DNA of 64,000 bases from Alentia gelatinosa (Eukaryota > Annelida > Polychaeta > Phyllodocida > Polynoidae). The DNA is taken from contig OX465583.1 in assembly GCA_950022655.1 (NCBI GenBank), positions 29,663,360-29,727,359 on the forward strand, read 5' to 3'. The notes beneath the pieces are model-generated. The model was not told the origin of the DNA. It worked only from the letters and a program-made list of their open reading frames with translations, and searched no databases. The position numbers were made by a program, and so were the translations under genes. Shown one piece after another: positions 24,101 through 39,100 of this stretch (the stretch's first letter is position 1; each line of letters begins with the position of its first letter).

Positions 24101-27100
24101 TTTTTGTACATTTCACATGCATTCTTCCGAAATAAATCATGTAGGCTACTTAAAATGTTGATTAGATAGTATTGTTTCTGGTGCAACAATAGAATAATGT
24201 AAGCATAACCAATCCCTGATAAAATAATCTAACCATTTTGTTTTTAATTGTTGAATAGATCAAATTTTCTCCCCATTCATAATTATATAGGATTGATATT
24301 TGGTTAGATTTTCCCTGGGACAGCTTTTTGGTTCTACTCAAACTAAAGGCACTTTAATGTGTCAGTAAGTGAATAATTATGTTTTTGTTGTGACAGCGGA
24401 GCGCAGGTCGTCGCTTGGGAAAGAGTGGCATCGTACGTGCCTGCGGTGTGAGGAGTGTGGGAAGGTACTACACCCCGGCCAACATGCAGAGGTATGGAGC
24501 TATATGTAGGCAACTCAATAATCATATTTAAACTCGTATATGTTATTTGACGTAGGATTTTAATTTCAGTCAAAACTGAAACTTATTTTTATCATATAAA
24601 TTGACCGACATGAAAATGTCTTTGGGGATGAATCAGGGTGGGAGAATTGTAATGTTTTCAAAAACCACAAAAAAGTATATATGTACCTACCGTGAATAGT
24701 TCTGGGAAGCAAAGTAGCGGTACCGGATACTCGCCTTTGGTAGATAAGATTACTTTTCAAGTGAAATACTTTTGCTAATACAGTGAAAAGGATTAAATCT
24801 AAGCAACACTATTTTGAAACTAAGAAACATTTTGCCCATGACATATTATCGCGAATAGTTAATTTGGGCCATATGTTTTCAATCGTTGTGGCACCTTTGT
24901 TTCAGCTTTTTATAGCAAACCTCAGTTTTTGAAAACCAACATCCCTTGGAGAGTCGAAGTAGGTGCTCACTTAAACCTCGGCACACTGAGCATGTGCGTG
25001 CGCATGCTCCTCACTAGTCTTTATAGCTTGACGCATGAAAAAAGACCTAGAACATTGCCTGTTAGGTTTTGAAGAAAACCCAGTATAGACTCTTGTTTAT
25101 CATTAACTATTCTACAATAAAATCACATGTTTTAAGGAATACAATTAGATATTTATTGGTTTGTATTTTTGTTTGTAGTTCCATAATGCAGTTTGCTTGC
25201 ATACATTCCATAACAATACAAACATGGTTATCTTGATTAACATAGAAAACAATAAGATTGATTTGAATAAGGTATAGACCTGTTTATAAAAACGTTTTCG
25301 ATAAAAGAAAACCTTTTTCATTGGAATATAAGAGTGCATAATGAAGTGATTCTTATAACAGCCAGGTTTCTCTTGTGTGTGGTGACTAACCGCCATAGAT
25401 ACTTATTTACTCTTCCCGCTGTTGCTGCTTTTTTGCGCAGTCTAGATCTCTAGCGTGCTGTGACTACATATGTCATTTTTGTCCTTTGTGTATGTACCGT
25501 AAAGCCTCATCAATTCGAAATTACCAAGAACTGCTTGACTATTTTTTTCTTCTCTCTTTTTTGAATCACAGCTATAAAAGGAGTAGTTTGGAGCTTTTTA
25601 TGACGCTGTTCTTGTTTAAAAACACAGGCCCGTCCTTTGATACTTTCGAAAAGTATTTATATTTGTAGTTTGTTATATGCAAGGACCTTACCTCCTAAAT
25701 TGAAAAAGGGAAAAAAATCACATTATGAATTGGCTATGTAAGCATTATTCCTTTAGATTGAAATGTAGTGCGCATGTATTCGTTCGTATTTACATTTGCA
25801 GGTTAGTCCTGTGCATAATCTAGTTATATATTGACAGTATATGCGTCAAAAGCATACAAATAAAATATAGATTTTTCGTCTATGTTCAGACCTCTATACT
25901 TGTCCCATGTCAAGCAGGTTTCTTACGAATGAGGTTTTACTGTATGCCCCAGGTCTCTTTATTGTCAGTGTTAACTTCCTCAAAGTCGTGGTCATTATTA
26001 GATGTGGTTGTGTAATGTGTGAGAGAGACAGAATTCACGATTTGCCGTAATATCTGGAGCGTTAACACTTGTCACAGTTCCACATGGCCTATAGTTACAT
26101 TAGGGTGACATCGCACATGCAAGAACCTTGACGCTTTTTGCATTAGCTAACAGCCTCGTTAGTCCTATGAACCCAGCACTACGCAATAAGTATCGGTTGC
26201 TATCCTGACCCGAATTGCTGGCTAGCTCTTAATGCTTTGGGATCACAGGTAGTTCATATCTTTACATTGGCTGCTTTTAAGCCAGATCTACGCAGTACAT
26301 ATAGTTGGAGGGAAAATATTTCAATTTATATTTCTTAAAAGACCTGCTATTAACATCTATTTATACCCATCAAACAATACTGTGAATAGTAAATAGGGCT
26401 ATACAGTTAAAAATAAAACTGAAGATATTGGAGATGTGTGTAACTCTTAACCGGATTATAGGTTTCTTGTTCATATAATATATACCCACTAAAAGCATAA
26501 ATGTACTGGAGGTTAGTCACCAGTAAGTATAGTATTTATGTCAATTAAAAAAATACATAAATCAAGTTATTTAATCAAAATTGGTAGTTGTATTCCTATA
26601 CACAGGCATAGAGAGTAAACTTGTGATGGTTCAATTTACATTTACGTGCGTTAAGATTTCCATAACGACACGTACTTTTAGTTTGGGTTTTAAGTGCAGT
26701 AGGGGATACACTGTAGTTGTAATATAATATGTTATATCTTTTAATATCAACACGTCCGAGGTTTCTTAGACTTTTGAATACCTTGTAGTGAGAGAACTGG
26801 TAATTGGTCTGCCCTAATACCATGGAGAAAATTACATTTTCACCATAAAGTCTATTAACACAACTTTTCACCATTATAATCCATCCATGACGAAACTTGT
26901 AGTTGTTGCAAGGACTATTGACATGGTTGAATATAAAAAGGACCAGGCTTCATTTTCCCCTCGTGGAAAAGGCAAAATACATTATGGGCGTTGATTGGCT
27001 CAAATTCATTAGTAGGTGAATTAGTTCTTAATCAGAGAGGAGAATAGGCACAATCGGGGGTCTGAGACAAAGGACTATTGCTCAGTGGCCTTTAACTGTA

Positions 27101-30100
27101 GACACCCTGTTGAGCTCACATGTTAATCGGAGATTCCTGCCTATGCCAAGGATGATTAGTGTAAGTGGGGCATTAGTGTGAGAATATGCCACCTGTTCCA
27201 ATCGAGAATTAATTTCAGCAGTTGTTAGCAGGCTGGCCTGCAGATTGTTGGGTTTGGGTTTTGAGGCACAACCAAGTCAGTGCATTTCTTGCTTGTCTGT
27301 CATCTCATATGGCCATTCATATCATTTTATGTCCCTGGCTGTTGCTACAGCATTAAACACCAACTACCAACTGGCTAACCAACAAACTATGTCAGTGAGT
27401 GAGTTCACCAGAAGCTCCTGAACAAACTGTAGTGGGAACTACTCCTTGTCAGGGGGTGACTAGATCAGTGTGGGAGGATACCACCTGCTCTTATTATCCC
27501 AATCCCTATTACCATATGAATCAGTCGGGTCAAGATGTATTCCCAGAATTTGGGCAGTACCCTAGGAAATCAGTAAATTCGAATATTCCCATTACCATAT
27601 AAACCTGTCTCTGCCCCTGCGAACTTACTAGGAGGTTGATGGTATTTTACACCAAAGCAACAGCCAGGGTCATATCATGGCAAGATTAAATCATTGAATT
27701 AAGAATGACAGACATGCATGAAACAGCAGCACTGATGAGCCTTTAACCCTGGACCAAATGATACGCAGGCCAGCACACTACCAACCGAGCCATCCTACCA
27801 CCCTTGCCCATTGGGGGCAGTAACCATACGCGCCCTTTGGTGTGATGAGGCTGCATCCTTAACACACTCCAAGCAGAGATCCTGAACCACCTCTCGTGTG
27901 CTGAACCCAAGCTCCACAAAGAATCTGCTTGGAGACTCATCCTTTTACTCAGTGTGAACGCAGGGCAGGGTAATCGACCCGGCACAGGCGGCTGATATGG
28001 TCCGAGCTGGCAGAATGACAATATGTGCCGATCGCTAATAGAGTCACGTGATCGTCTTTCGCTAGGTCCCGGCGTTCTCTTGCACTAGTCTTTAGTATCA
28101 GACGCTCACAGCCGGTGAATCCTACCAGGGGTGATCTCCAAGCAGGTAGGTGGTGTGCCTGTATGTATATGGCGTGGCTTGATATCCGCTTGGAGAAGGA
28201 GCAGCTCACTGTGAGTGAAGCTTGAGGAGCTCCCAAACGCCATTTGACTCTATGGTGAAACGTGTTTCATTGACAGAGCTCCTCTTCTCTTTATTCTGAG
28301 AGATTCGTATTCCAACCAAAATAGAGACTCTGAGTCATATGGACTACATATTGATCTATATTTGACTCACTGGTGGTACAGCTAATAATGAGAATAGAAT
28401 TCAATATATGTCATAGACGATGTACATTAGGCCCACGTCTAGTTTTTCTATGACAATAGAATCGTTAAACATAATCTATGATTGAAAAAGAATGTCCGAC
28501 ATTTATTGCATTATCATCTGAACACAAACAGTTGTATAGTTTTTTTATACAAACAATTGTATAGGTTTATCCTACCCCTAATATAAAATCCCATAGGCTT
28601 AACATTGGGTTTCCGTATGCCACGCTGACTGGCATACAGAGTTTTATATGCCACTAGTGGCATACAGCATTGTTATCACGTAACATTCCAAAATCGAGGA
28701 GATGGGGTAGGATAAAATCAAAACCTGATTCGTTTTAATCTTGTCCATCGCATTCTACTCCTGAAGTTTTGGCTCCGGACTTCACTCGGCTTCGCCTCAT
28801 GAGGTCACTTTGCCCAACTCCAGTCGTGGAATACGGTGGACAAGATTAAACCTCATCCAGTTTTACGATAATATCATAAGCGAAGGGAGTGGCGTACGGT
28901 CTTTCAATAAAGTCCGACCATGACAGGATTGGAATAAATTGTCGCTCTTTTCATGTACTACTTAACCTCCTACCAGTTATTAGCGAGTGTATGTTCTGTA
29001 TCGGTAACGCTAATATTAGGTCAAATAACAACATCTTATGAAAACTTAAAGCAATACGAGCGTTCGCACAGTCCCATAAAGGTGTGTTTCTCTTAATGGA
29101 CCAGAGCATTGTTGGACATGTATGCATATTCAAAAATAAGAACAAATCTCCCGACAATCTAGAGTTAACACCCACCAGTGCAGTAGCCAGTAAATACAGA
29201 GGAAAATTAAGAAAATTTATGCATGTTCATGCAACATAACTATTATGTCATTTGCGACACAACTGCACGTTGTGCTAGGTTTACTAGCATCACTCAGTGA
29301 ATCTTAACGTTGGTGAAATTAGCAATTCAAAGCAAAAAAGACCATGTGTCTACACCAACAAAAACGTGGTACTCACAATAGACCACAACAATGTTGGACC
29401 TGATTGTGGACGTTCCGATGCATAAAAGATCACCAATTAATTGTGACTCAGCCTCACTGTGGGACCAGAGTGACTATTTTATCAGTAGAGGCAACGGGTA
29501 CTTGTCAATACAGAGCACAGATATTGGGAATGTGAGTGTGTCGTTTTAAACAGATAAAAGAGCATCGATTTGGACTGACATAATCTAGACAGCACATGTC
29601 ATGATCCGTAGGCAGATTTACAGCAGTATCAAAGGCTAGTCCATCTCATGCCATGTCTATGTAGCATGGGAAGTAAAAGAGCTCTCATCGCGGTAATTGT
29701 GGAAGGGTGAGATTTCTACCTGAATTTATCTCATTCGATCATACTCTTGTGCTGTACAACCCCTGAGAAAAAGCCGAACTTTGAATAAGTTTGGAAGGGA
29801 CCGTAATGGCTGACCGGACATACGATCAATCAAACAAACAAAAACAATTGTGTGACCCAGCACTGGATTGTATTGTAACAGCAGACTAGTGATATTTACC
29901 TGAGTGCTGATCTAAGCGCTCGGAGATCGGGTAGAGTAATGGACTCAAAATCAAACAAACAAACAAAACAAGTGTGTGACCCGGTACTGGATTGTATTTT
30001 AAGATTAGACTAGTGATATTTACCTGAGTGATGATCTAAGCGCTCGGAGATTGGGTAGAGTAATGGACTTGAAGGCCACCATCTTGTTGGACTTTTACTT

Positions 30101-33100
30101 TTCGGTCCTCAGTCAGGGTTGATTTGTCAAAATGTGTAAAATGTCACCGAGTCTATTCCAGGTCCTCATGCCTCTGTTTGAAATGAAAATTAATAGTGAG
30201 CACAAATATTTAGAATAAGGGTAATAGCGTCAATATTTCATATAATCTCAAAATGAATATCTTTAACGGGTCTCCTACATTGCTTTATTTTGATAATCAA
30301 TCATCTAGGAATATATATACCAGAGATGACATATTTCCACCTTCCCAATAAAATCCACTTTTTTCATTTTCAGTATATAGAATACCTTTCCTTGTAAAAA
30401 ACGAATGTGATATAAATTTAGCCTCATTCACGGCAATAAAACAGTGGGTTCAACCTCCCCACAGACCCTCAGTTACATGTCATAGCCGATACAGACATAC
30501 ATTCCATGTTTTCTTGGTCTCTCAGGATTCCATATGAAGAATAGTTCCACTTTTTATCTTATCCCGACTGATATCCCTGAATTGCACAGTACAACCCTGT
30601 GAAGTGGACCACCTTTCAGCACTGGACCACTTAATCTAGACCACTGTTCCAGACTAGAGTGGTCCGTGTTGCGGTTTAGTCAGCTAGCTATGCTTATGGA
30701 CTGTTTATATTCTCTAGAGAAAACATTGTCTGTGCTCTGGTTAAAATATTTATGGAATAGAGGACTCAGTTCCGAGTAAAGATTATTGGCTTGACACATA
30801 GGGCCACTACCAGGGTGCTGCTAAATTCAGAGATGGCAGCTTTCCTGTTTATCATTTTTGAAATAAAATTGAAATTTGAGACGTTGCTAATAAACGCTAT
30901 CCAGCATATTTTTAGAATACAACACATTTTTCCTTGCGTAGAACGATGATGATAAATTATCCTCATTCACGTCAAATAAACAGTTGTTTGGATCTCCCCA
31001 CATCGTAGCTGACACCCAATATGTTTTCCACATATTCTCCGTGGAACAATTTCCTCATGAAAAATACTTTTTAAAAATAATTCTACTTTCTGACCACAAC
31101 TGACATTCCTGTATAATATGGTAGCTATCTGGATCATTGCAAAGAAACTTTCATTGATTTCTTTGGCATAACCTGCCGTAAGTTCATGTCTCTGATATTC
31201 ATATCAGCCACTTAATGTGGGACCTAAATTTCAGATTTCTGAAGTCAACTTGCCTCTGGCTTAAGCCACTATTACCCCGGCGTACGCCCTGGCAAACAGC
31301 CAACTGTAAGCTATTAGCTTAGACTAGGTTAAGCCTTTAAGACATCGATATCGCTGATATGACTCCTTCCCGATTCATTCCAAACATTGGATCTATGAGA
31401 ATCAGGGATCAATATCGACTTCTTATGGATTTGTAATCTTCCATTTTAACTATTGTTGAATATGAATATAAAACCTCACTCACCATCAAATCTTAAATCC
31501 TATGAAGTGTGTGGTTTGAATATTTCTGATCATCCTTGGAGAGGAAAAAAAATATATGATGTATTTCCTTATAGTAGCACCAATTCAGCAGCAGCGTATG
31601 TAAGAATTTATGGTAATCCCACTATATAATCCAGCGCACGTGTCAAGGTGATTACCCGATGATTATCTCCCATTGCGGTCTCATTAAGTGGGTGATCAGT
31701 GGGGGTCTCGCTGAGTAGAATGATTCGGATTGCCACACAGACACAGTCACTCACCTGTGGACAGGTGTGGTGAGCACGCACCCCTATCACCAGGTACAAA
31801 CCCCGCCAGCGCCAGATGCTGCACGCTGAATCCTGACAGGGATGGGAGTCAATCAGAGTTCGCTCAGCCGTGAAGAATAGGTTTTATTATAATTACATGT
31901 GGGCGTTTTTATGTAGAACCCTCATACATCGCATGCTGGATTATTGACTTCAATGTATTGAGGTTGTGGTTGTATCTTGGTGTGGTAGTATGTTAGTTGG
32001 TAGGGACAAGGGGTGGGATGTTTACTATATTGAAATTTTTTTGTGTTAAGTTGACGTGGCTGCTTTCACATATGGACCAAGAAATTGCTTACAAGATCTA
32101 TAAATCTTTTTTAGTTAGATCTTACATCTGTGGTGTTTGATCTAAAAATATGAAATATTATAAATCCATTCATGTATATATACAAGAGAAAATGAAGGAT
32201 CTGCAGGGATTATGTTAGTTAGAGAAGGTGTAAGTACATGTAATGGGTAATCCATAACCGTATAGATATTTGCATATGTAATACCTTTACTCATTGAAGC
32301 CGCTCGTCACACCCCAGTTAATGATTGCCTCCGTTTGATTAGATAATTGCTTCATGGATGGAGAGTTAAACTGGTATTTGTAGAAACGCCATCGACTGAG
32401 TGCACTGTATATATACATTGATCAGAACGGGGATCAAAATTGAAGGTTTCTGTTGTTAATTCTACGCTCTCTGCAGAAGCAACCCAAAATAGTGGACACA
32501 CATTTACGTACTGAGATGAAAAAATTACTGTAGTGAGCTGTCTACTTTAATACATGCATTACAATAAATATCATAACACAAAGTTAACATCCAAGAAGCT
32601 GGCAGTCTTGGATAGTTAGACCATTTGTTCGTGAGGCCATAGTCCCTTTAAGACCTGTTGTTAGTAATAGTAGGTGAGATTTCCAGAAGGGTTTTTAGGG
32701 TCATCAATATCTCTTTTAGATCGCACTATTCATTTACCTTAGTTGAAAATTTGCAAAACTTGTAATTCATAGACGATTCCCTGGAAACTCTAAAATGAAT
32801 GACAATTCCTGGAACCCAGTTCCCATCTCCATGCACTCACTCTCCCATTAGTGGGACATTCATTCAGCGTGGTACTTGTGTCTGTACTTAAAGCCATGTA
32901 GCATCACGTAAGTGCTGCTTGGAGACGAGCGCCACTTGAGCTGCTCTGTGACCGAGGAGCGAGTTGCTCAGTCTGGCCCACTAACCCTGGGTCCTTCCTG
33001 CTCCTATAGACGTACCACCACCACTCCTCTCACACACCACCACCACCACTACTACTGTGTGATCGGGCCGTATATTGATATACCGTACACGGTTTAGCAG

Positions 33101-36100
33101 TCAATTGTATCTCTATCAACCCAGGATGGACCATATGTACATCGCCGATTAGCGTTACAGGGCAGAGACTGAGTCGTGGGATGCAGTAAGTAATCTATGA
33201 TAAGATGCAGATTAACTTGGGTATTATTGAGATAATCCGGGCAGTATACGCTCCTGTGTGTTATCTGTGAGTGTTTATTAGTGGAGACGGGAAGGGAGTG
33301 GAGGCTGTCATAATAGGTCCGGTCTATATATTGTCTTTACAGGATTCTCTCAGTATTCATAGAGAGAAGTGTGGTGTTATTATATAAGTCCCCGATGTTT
33401 CCAGTGTGTTATCATAGACGGCATTGATAAATTGTCTATAATTTAGTGACACGAGTTGTGGTCGTTTCATTTCGTCTCTGATTCTGCCTTGAATGTGGTT
33501 GACAAGTTGTTGTTTTAATTATAGAATTGCATATGTTACAACTGATGGGTATAATGTAAGAAGGATAGCATTAGTATGTTTGTATATTTGTGTTTTAACG
33601 TCACTGGGGACCCTGATGGTATATCGAAACCATCAATGATTTCAGTTTTTCACAGTTATAGACCTATTTCAGTCAATATTTCAGTGCCTCCAAGAATGTC
33701 TCTAAGCTGTCATAGAGCTGGGCCTCTTCTAAAATATACTAATATGTTTTTCCAGTGTCATCTAACTATTATTTTAGCATTAGTATACAGAACTCTCAAG
33801 TGAATTATATCGGTTCGAATCCCATCACAACTGATATACCGAGTTTTCCATATATTTATTGGTGGATAATGTGGTCATGGTTCGATTGCGAATTTCTCTA
33901 GCAACTCCCCAGTCATTAGAGTTGTTTCTTCTCTCTAGCAACATTCAAGGCTTTGTCTTTATCTTTAATTAACTCCAGTAACTCATTTGTTAGCCATGGC
34001 TCTTTTGATTTAGCGATATTGAATTCTGTCACACTGCCGATCTAATACCAGTCAAAGGATATCATATAGCTCCAGGCCTCCTCTACATCGTCGATCTCCT
34101 CAAATGTGTTCCAATCAGCATTTAGTATATTATCATTTTTAAATATTTCCTCACTAAAGCGTACTGTAAATGTTAATGTTACATTCTTACATTGTTCGAC
34201 ATTGTCTGGTCTTAATATTGGAAAATGGTCATTTATATTCACATTCGAGACCTCTCCGTTTTTATGCTGTACATTTGTGATTACCCAAGTTTGAGAAAAC
34301 TCATAAGTTCTTGAAAATAGAAAGATAAGTTGTTGGATTCCTCGACTTAACTCCACGCCTTTAGGTCTGATATATTCTTAACAATCTTTTCCAACCAATT
34401 AACATTAAAGTCACCTAAGATTATCACCTTTTTTAACCAGGTCTGTATTTGTTTCAATCGATCATATTAATACTTCCAGTCCAGCTATGATATAATGGAG
34501 TTAGTGGCTATCTTCGAGGAACCGATTTCTTGCCTCCAATTTTTCTATTTTGCTTCCCTATTTTCCTATGCTGTTCAAGCTTCAAGGATGTCAGAGTTCA
34601 GGGAAATCCCTGAAATCAGGGTGTTTCTAGAACACACAAATATTGTCCTCACTACTCAAAAACCTCAATAGAACCTGTATATGTCAACCCCATATTGTTT
34701 CAAGTACCCCCCACACCCGATTTCTCTTTAAATATGTGCATTATTACTTCCATGATTTTCAGGGTTTTCCCTGAGAAGCTTCCCATTGATAATGCCAGGA
34801 TGAAAATCCCTGAAATCCCTGAAACCCTTGCACTGTTACCATGCAAACCACTTTGAATGCATAGCTAATACCAGGAACCAGCTCAATATTACAATCTCCC
34901 ATGCATATATTTGGTTTAAAATCAATATAACATAGATGGTAGGACTCTGCTTGGAGATCCCAGACTGTAGTACCAGTTCTAATCACCAGGGGATACAGCT
35001 TTACTCGTTTGAGTTCCCAGTAAGCATTGCAGTCTGGTGGGGGAGGGGGGGGGGGGGGTGAGTTTGTCCCAGCAAATAACTTCAGGGATTTTTCTCAAGG
35101 GCTGCTGACATCCCTGAAGCTTGATCCAGCCCGTCGTATGAATAATTTAACCTACTTTCGATTGCCTCATATGATAAATGCATCTGAATATTTCTAGATG
35201 TATCCATTTAGACTTCCGTACCATTGAAAAGAAACCATGTATAAATTCATGAAAAAAATACAAGGCTAAATTGTATGTCAAGAATTATGCTGTTCAGCAA
35301 AATATCAAAGGAAATAATTTCTGAAGTTAGAAGCTCAACTTTATATTGAACACCCCCTTTACATGGCAGCGCTTGAAGTTAGATCGTCCACATAAACAGT
35401 AAGAATATATTAAGTATATGTCAGTATTTTACGGCAGTCAGAGCTATATAGCCAAGTCGGGTGCTCTGTATCCTATTTAAAGAGACACAAAGTGAGTATG
35501 ACAACAGACACGTTCTTCTCTCCTGGGGCACATGTGTCGTTTTAGATTATAGGCAGTGTAGACGAGGAGAGCACGATGCGAGTTGACAGCTGGACTGTCT
35601 TCATGCTGACTCTAGGGATGGATTCCTATTACCAGTGTAGTATTCTGCAAGTCTTCGACAAGTCGATTAATTTGGAACTTCCCAAAAGCCAGTAACATTG
35701 CTGATATCTCAATAACGTATATGATGTTTTTACAAAAAATAACATAGTGGCATTTTTTTCATATGTTTGATAATCATTTAATGAGGAAGAAACAGTTTTT
35801 GGTACCAGTTTCAGGTGCCCTATGCTTGTGTCCATATAACACAAGGTAGAGACTGAATCAGACAGCATATGTATATCTGTTGTTGCAGAAATATGCCTTT
35901 ATTGTAGTAACCTTGCTGATAAGCTTAACATTGGCCACACTATATGCAGAATTCTTTTCATTGTTAGATGTCTTTTTTAAAAGAAGACTTTGTCTTTTTG
36001 TAGTAGCGCTGTTTGCACCGTAACAATCTGTCCTCGTTTTTGTCGTTTGTGAGTCTTTCATACAGAGTATCTCTTGGTGTTTTCGAATTTTTAGTCTTAT

Positions 36101-39100
36101 ATTGTGACTAATTCGCTTTGAAATGTTTGATATTTTGTCAGCAAAATACACATTTGACTAATATGTTAATAAAATAAGGAAAAACGTAAATAGTGAAGAA
36201 AATTAAAATTAAAAGTCACAGAAAATTGAAGTAATATGCTCTCCGTATTTAGAGTTAAAGATCCTACTATCAAAACTAGAATTACTCTCCTCAACATTGT
36301 AGGATATGAATATGGTTCACATCCAATCCTGTCAGATCACAAAAGCTTATGATTACTAACCATAGATCTAACATTGTTTCTGCCGAAATAAGTAGCCTAT
36401 TAAGCAATGCAGTATGGTAGTAGTATACGTAGTCTACGTTATTTAATAACCCTATTTCGATCACCTTAAAAATATAAAGTGTGGGTTTCCCCCTCTCATA
36501 ACATCTCTTCGGCTCTAAGCCCTTTTCACCTGTCTCCAAGCACTGAGTCTTCTTATTAACTTGAATTTAAAACCTGTGAGAAAAAGCAAATTGTGTCCTA
36601 GCACCTCACTACAATGCATTACGTTCTAAATTTTAGTGTTTTTCACACTGCTTGAGGCTATAAAAATCTTATAGAACAATACTTAGAGCCATTGAGAAGT
36701 GAGGAGAAGGGTGCTACATAACCACAGAGATCATTCAAGAAGTGTGTACAAAATGGGGGCAAAATGTTTGGAAATTTTTCGTAGATCCCTTCATCTATTG
36801 CTTACAAGATGGAAAAAGGGGCTGCAGGGGTCAGATTCTGTAGCATACATACTTTATAGATGGCTCCATACCGGTAAGCATTATGAGTTACATTGCTAAC
36901 AGTGACTGACTATTTTAAGTCTATTTTCCTTACAGTCTTTAAGTTCATAAATTTTAAGTGTATTTTCCTTACAGTCTTTAGGTTCAGTAAATTTTAAGTG
37001 TATTTTCCTTACAGTCTTTTACGTTCAGTATTAGGATCATTTTAGTATAATCTATTAAAAAGAAAGGTATTAATTTGTGCAATTTTTCCAGTGGTATGTA
37101 AAAACAGACCACGATATGAAAAACAGTTTTTCCGTGGTGGGACCTCTCTTTCCCTGTGTAGGTCTGGAGTCTCCTATATCATTATCTCTGATTAAGTCAC
37201 GTTACGTGGATTATCGTGTTTATGTGTTACTAATACTTGTCCATCTCTGCGTGCAGCACAAGGGCGTGCCGTACTGCTCCGTGCCGTGTTACGGCGCCCT
37301 GTTCGGCCCCACCATGTACGGACACGGCTCTACGGTGGAAGCACACCGCAGCTTCGGCAAGACCAACAGCCCCAAGGACTCACCCGTCAAAAGGTAGGAA
37401 ACCTTACGGCCACTAATGATAAAATGAAGGAGGGTTTACTGTTTAAAGCCGATAAGATATCGACATTCATCACCGATTCTCCCCGACCCGATCGCCGATT
37501 ATAATCGGTAACAGTCTGGAACAGTGATGTCAATATGCGAGGGAACCTGACTCTCATCGTTTATAAATAGGACATTACCCCATGCATTATGTATTTTAGG
37601 ATTCGAGTGCGGTTCTGGATTTATCTCACACCTTTCACTGACATCAAATAGCATAACAATATCAGAAAAATTCAAATTACTTGGCAAATTCAGTTGGTTA
37701 ATAGCGGATGACATCATCTCATATTCACTCCGTCACTTTACTGTGGTGATCGTTGAGTATATTTTTCTAAATTTATTCCTATGGTTAAACTTGTACCAAG
37801 GGTGAGATAATATTTGTGATCCGGTCGGTGAATAACAATGATTCGAATTCCCCCTCCCCCTACCTCCACAGACCCGTAGTCCTATGCTGTCTCTGATACC
37901 GATGTTCTCTCAATCCCTCTTCGGCTGCAAAAACACATTTTACATAATGCTTACAAATAGGGCAGGGGGTGGAGATCAAATTTTCAGGAATTCCATTCCG
38001 TTCTAGGAAAATTTGCCTGAGCTGTCTTAATTTTTCTGTTTCTAAGCCTTTTCTTTAAACGTTCTCACGAGCTTCTAAGAAAGTAGATTTCTTACTATTA
38101 TAGAGCTGGTGAGAGAGAAATTGCCAAATTAAGCTTATAAAGACATCAACATTTGTTCCCGATTCATCCCGACCATCAGCTCAGTGAGAATCGGGAATAC
38201 AATTTCGATGCCTTATACCTATAAGACATCGACAGGCAGACTATTCCTGATCAAAATATCAGAAAACGGTTTTCAGATCTATGATCGTTTTGGTCTTTTT
38301 GTCGCTTATATCTCCTACAAATCGATATAAAGCACTTGTAAATCGGACTAGGGGATACATAGCATCGCTATTTAAGCGACCTACTCAGAATCGGGAAGAG
38401 TCGGTGAAGGTGCATACATCGAAAACTTCGGAGGAGAGAATCGGTCAAATCTGACATGGTAGTAATGCCTGACGCGTCGGGAAAAGCAATAAAATCGGGT
38501 CGGTGAACTGCGTACATCGACCCGATTGACACAGATTCTCACCGACCCAACAGATCCATCAGGCAAATGTAGAATCGGGCACAGCCGTCGAGTCGATGTC
38601 ATGTAGGCTCTATGTATAGGCACTTGCACTGTATCGCCCTGTTTACACACTGGCTGTCGCCTGTTTCTCTCTGACGGATAAGAATTTAAATAATAAAAAC
38701 ACAGGGAAAGGCCGATGAGAGATTTTGAGGGATACCCAGACTCAGACACAACATGTGAGCATGATTTGATCTACATATTACGTAACAATGTAAATGTTGA
38801 CAGTGTCCGCGTGATGGAACCCATACCGAGGCCGTCCATACTCCATGCAGGTCTGACAATAACAGCGAGCCGGTTGCTGGCCAGCCTCCACATACTGTGT
38901 GGTAATATTGAGACAGGGAAATTGCATGCCGAGACGGAGAATGGCTACCTCGGGTAATAGCGCAATTCATCAACAATAATTGTCGTTTCCAGCCATTAAG
39001 TCTCCTGTTATCGTTGAATGCCCTCTCAGGGTATGATGGCTGGATTTGTATAGAGCGATCTAGAATGTTGCGTGAAGGATTAAGGGGTGTTTCTTGATGT

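Larger units (their letters stand above)
24492..37256 (+). other. RASSF intron 2
   Basis: 12.8 kb. Holds SINEs (27215-27390, 27720-27810 antisense, 29620-29848), a GC-richer unassigned block (27810-28260), double-hairpin copy D (28560-28870), a 124-bp tandem duplication (about 29848-30070), an inverted-repeat MITE fragment (31335-31430), a LINE remnant (33920-34440), a poly-G tract (35040-35058) and three acceptor-like repeats (36914-37030). No exon recognised. Confidence 0.75.

Noticed and set aside
30590..30672. Possible further MITE with CAGTACAACCCTGTGAAG
   Set aside because: The right end does not complement the left and no target duplication was found.
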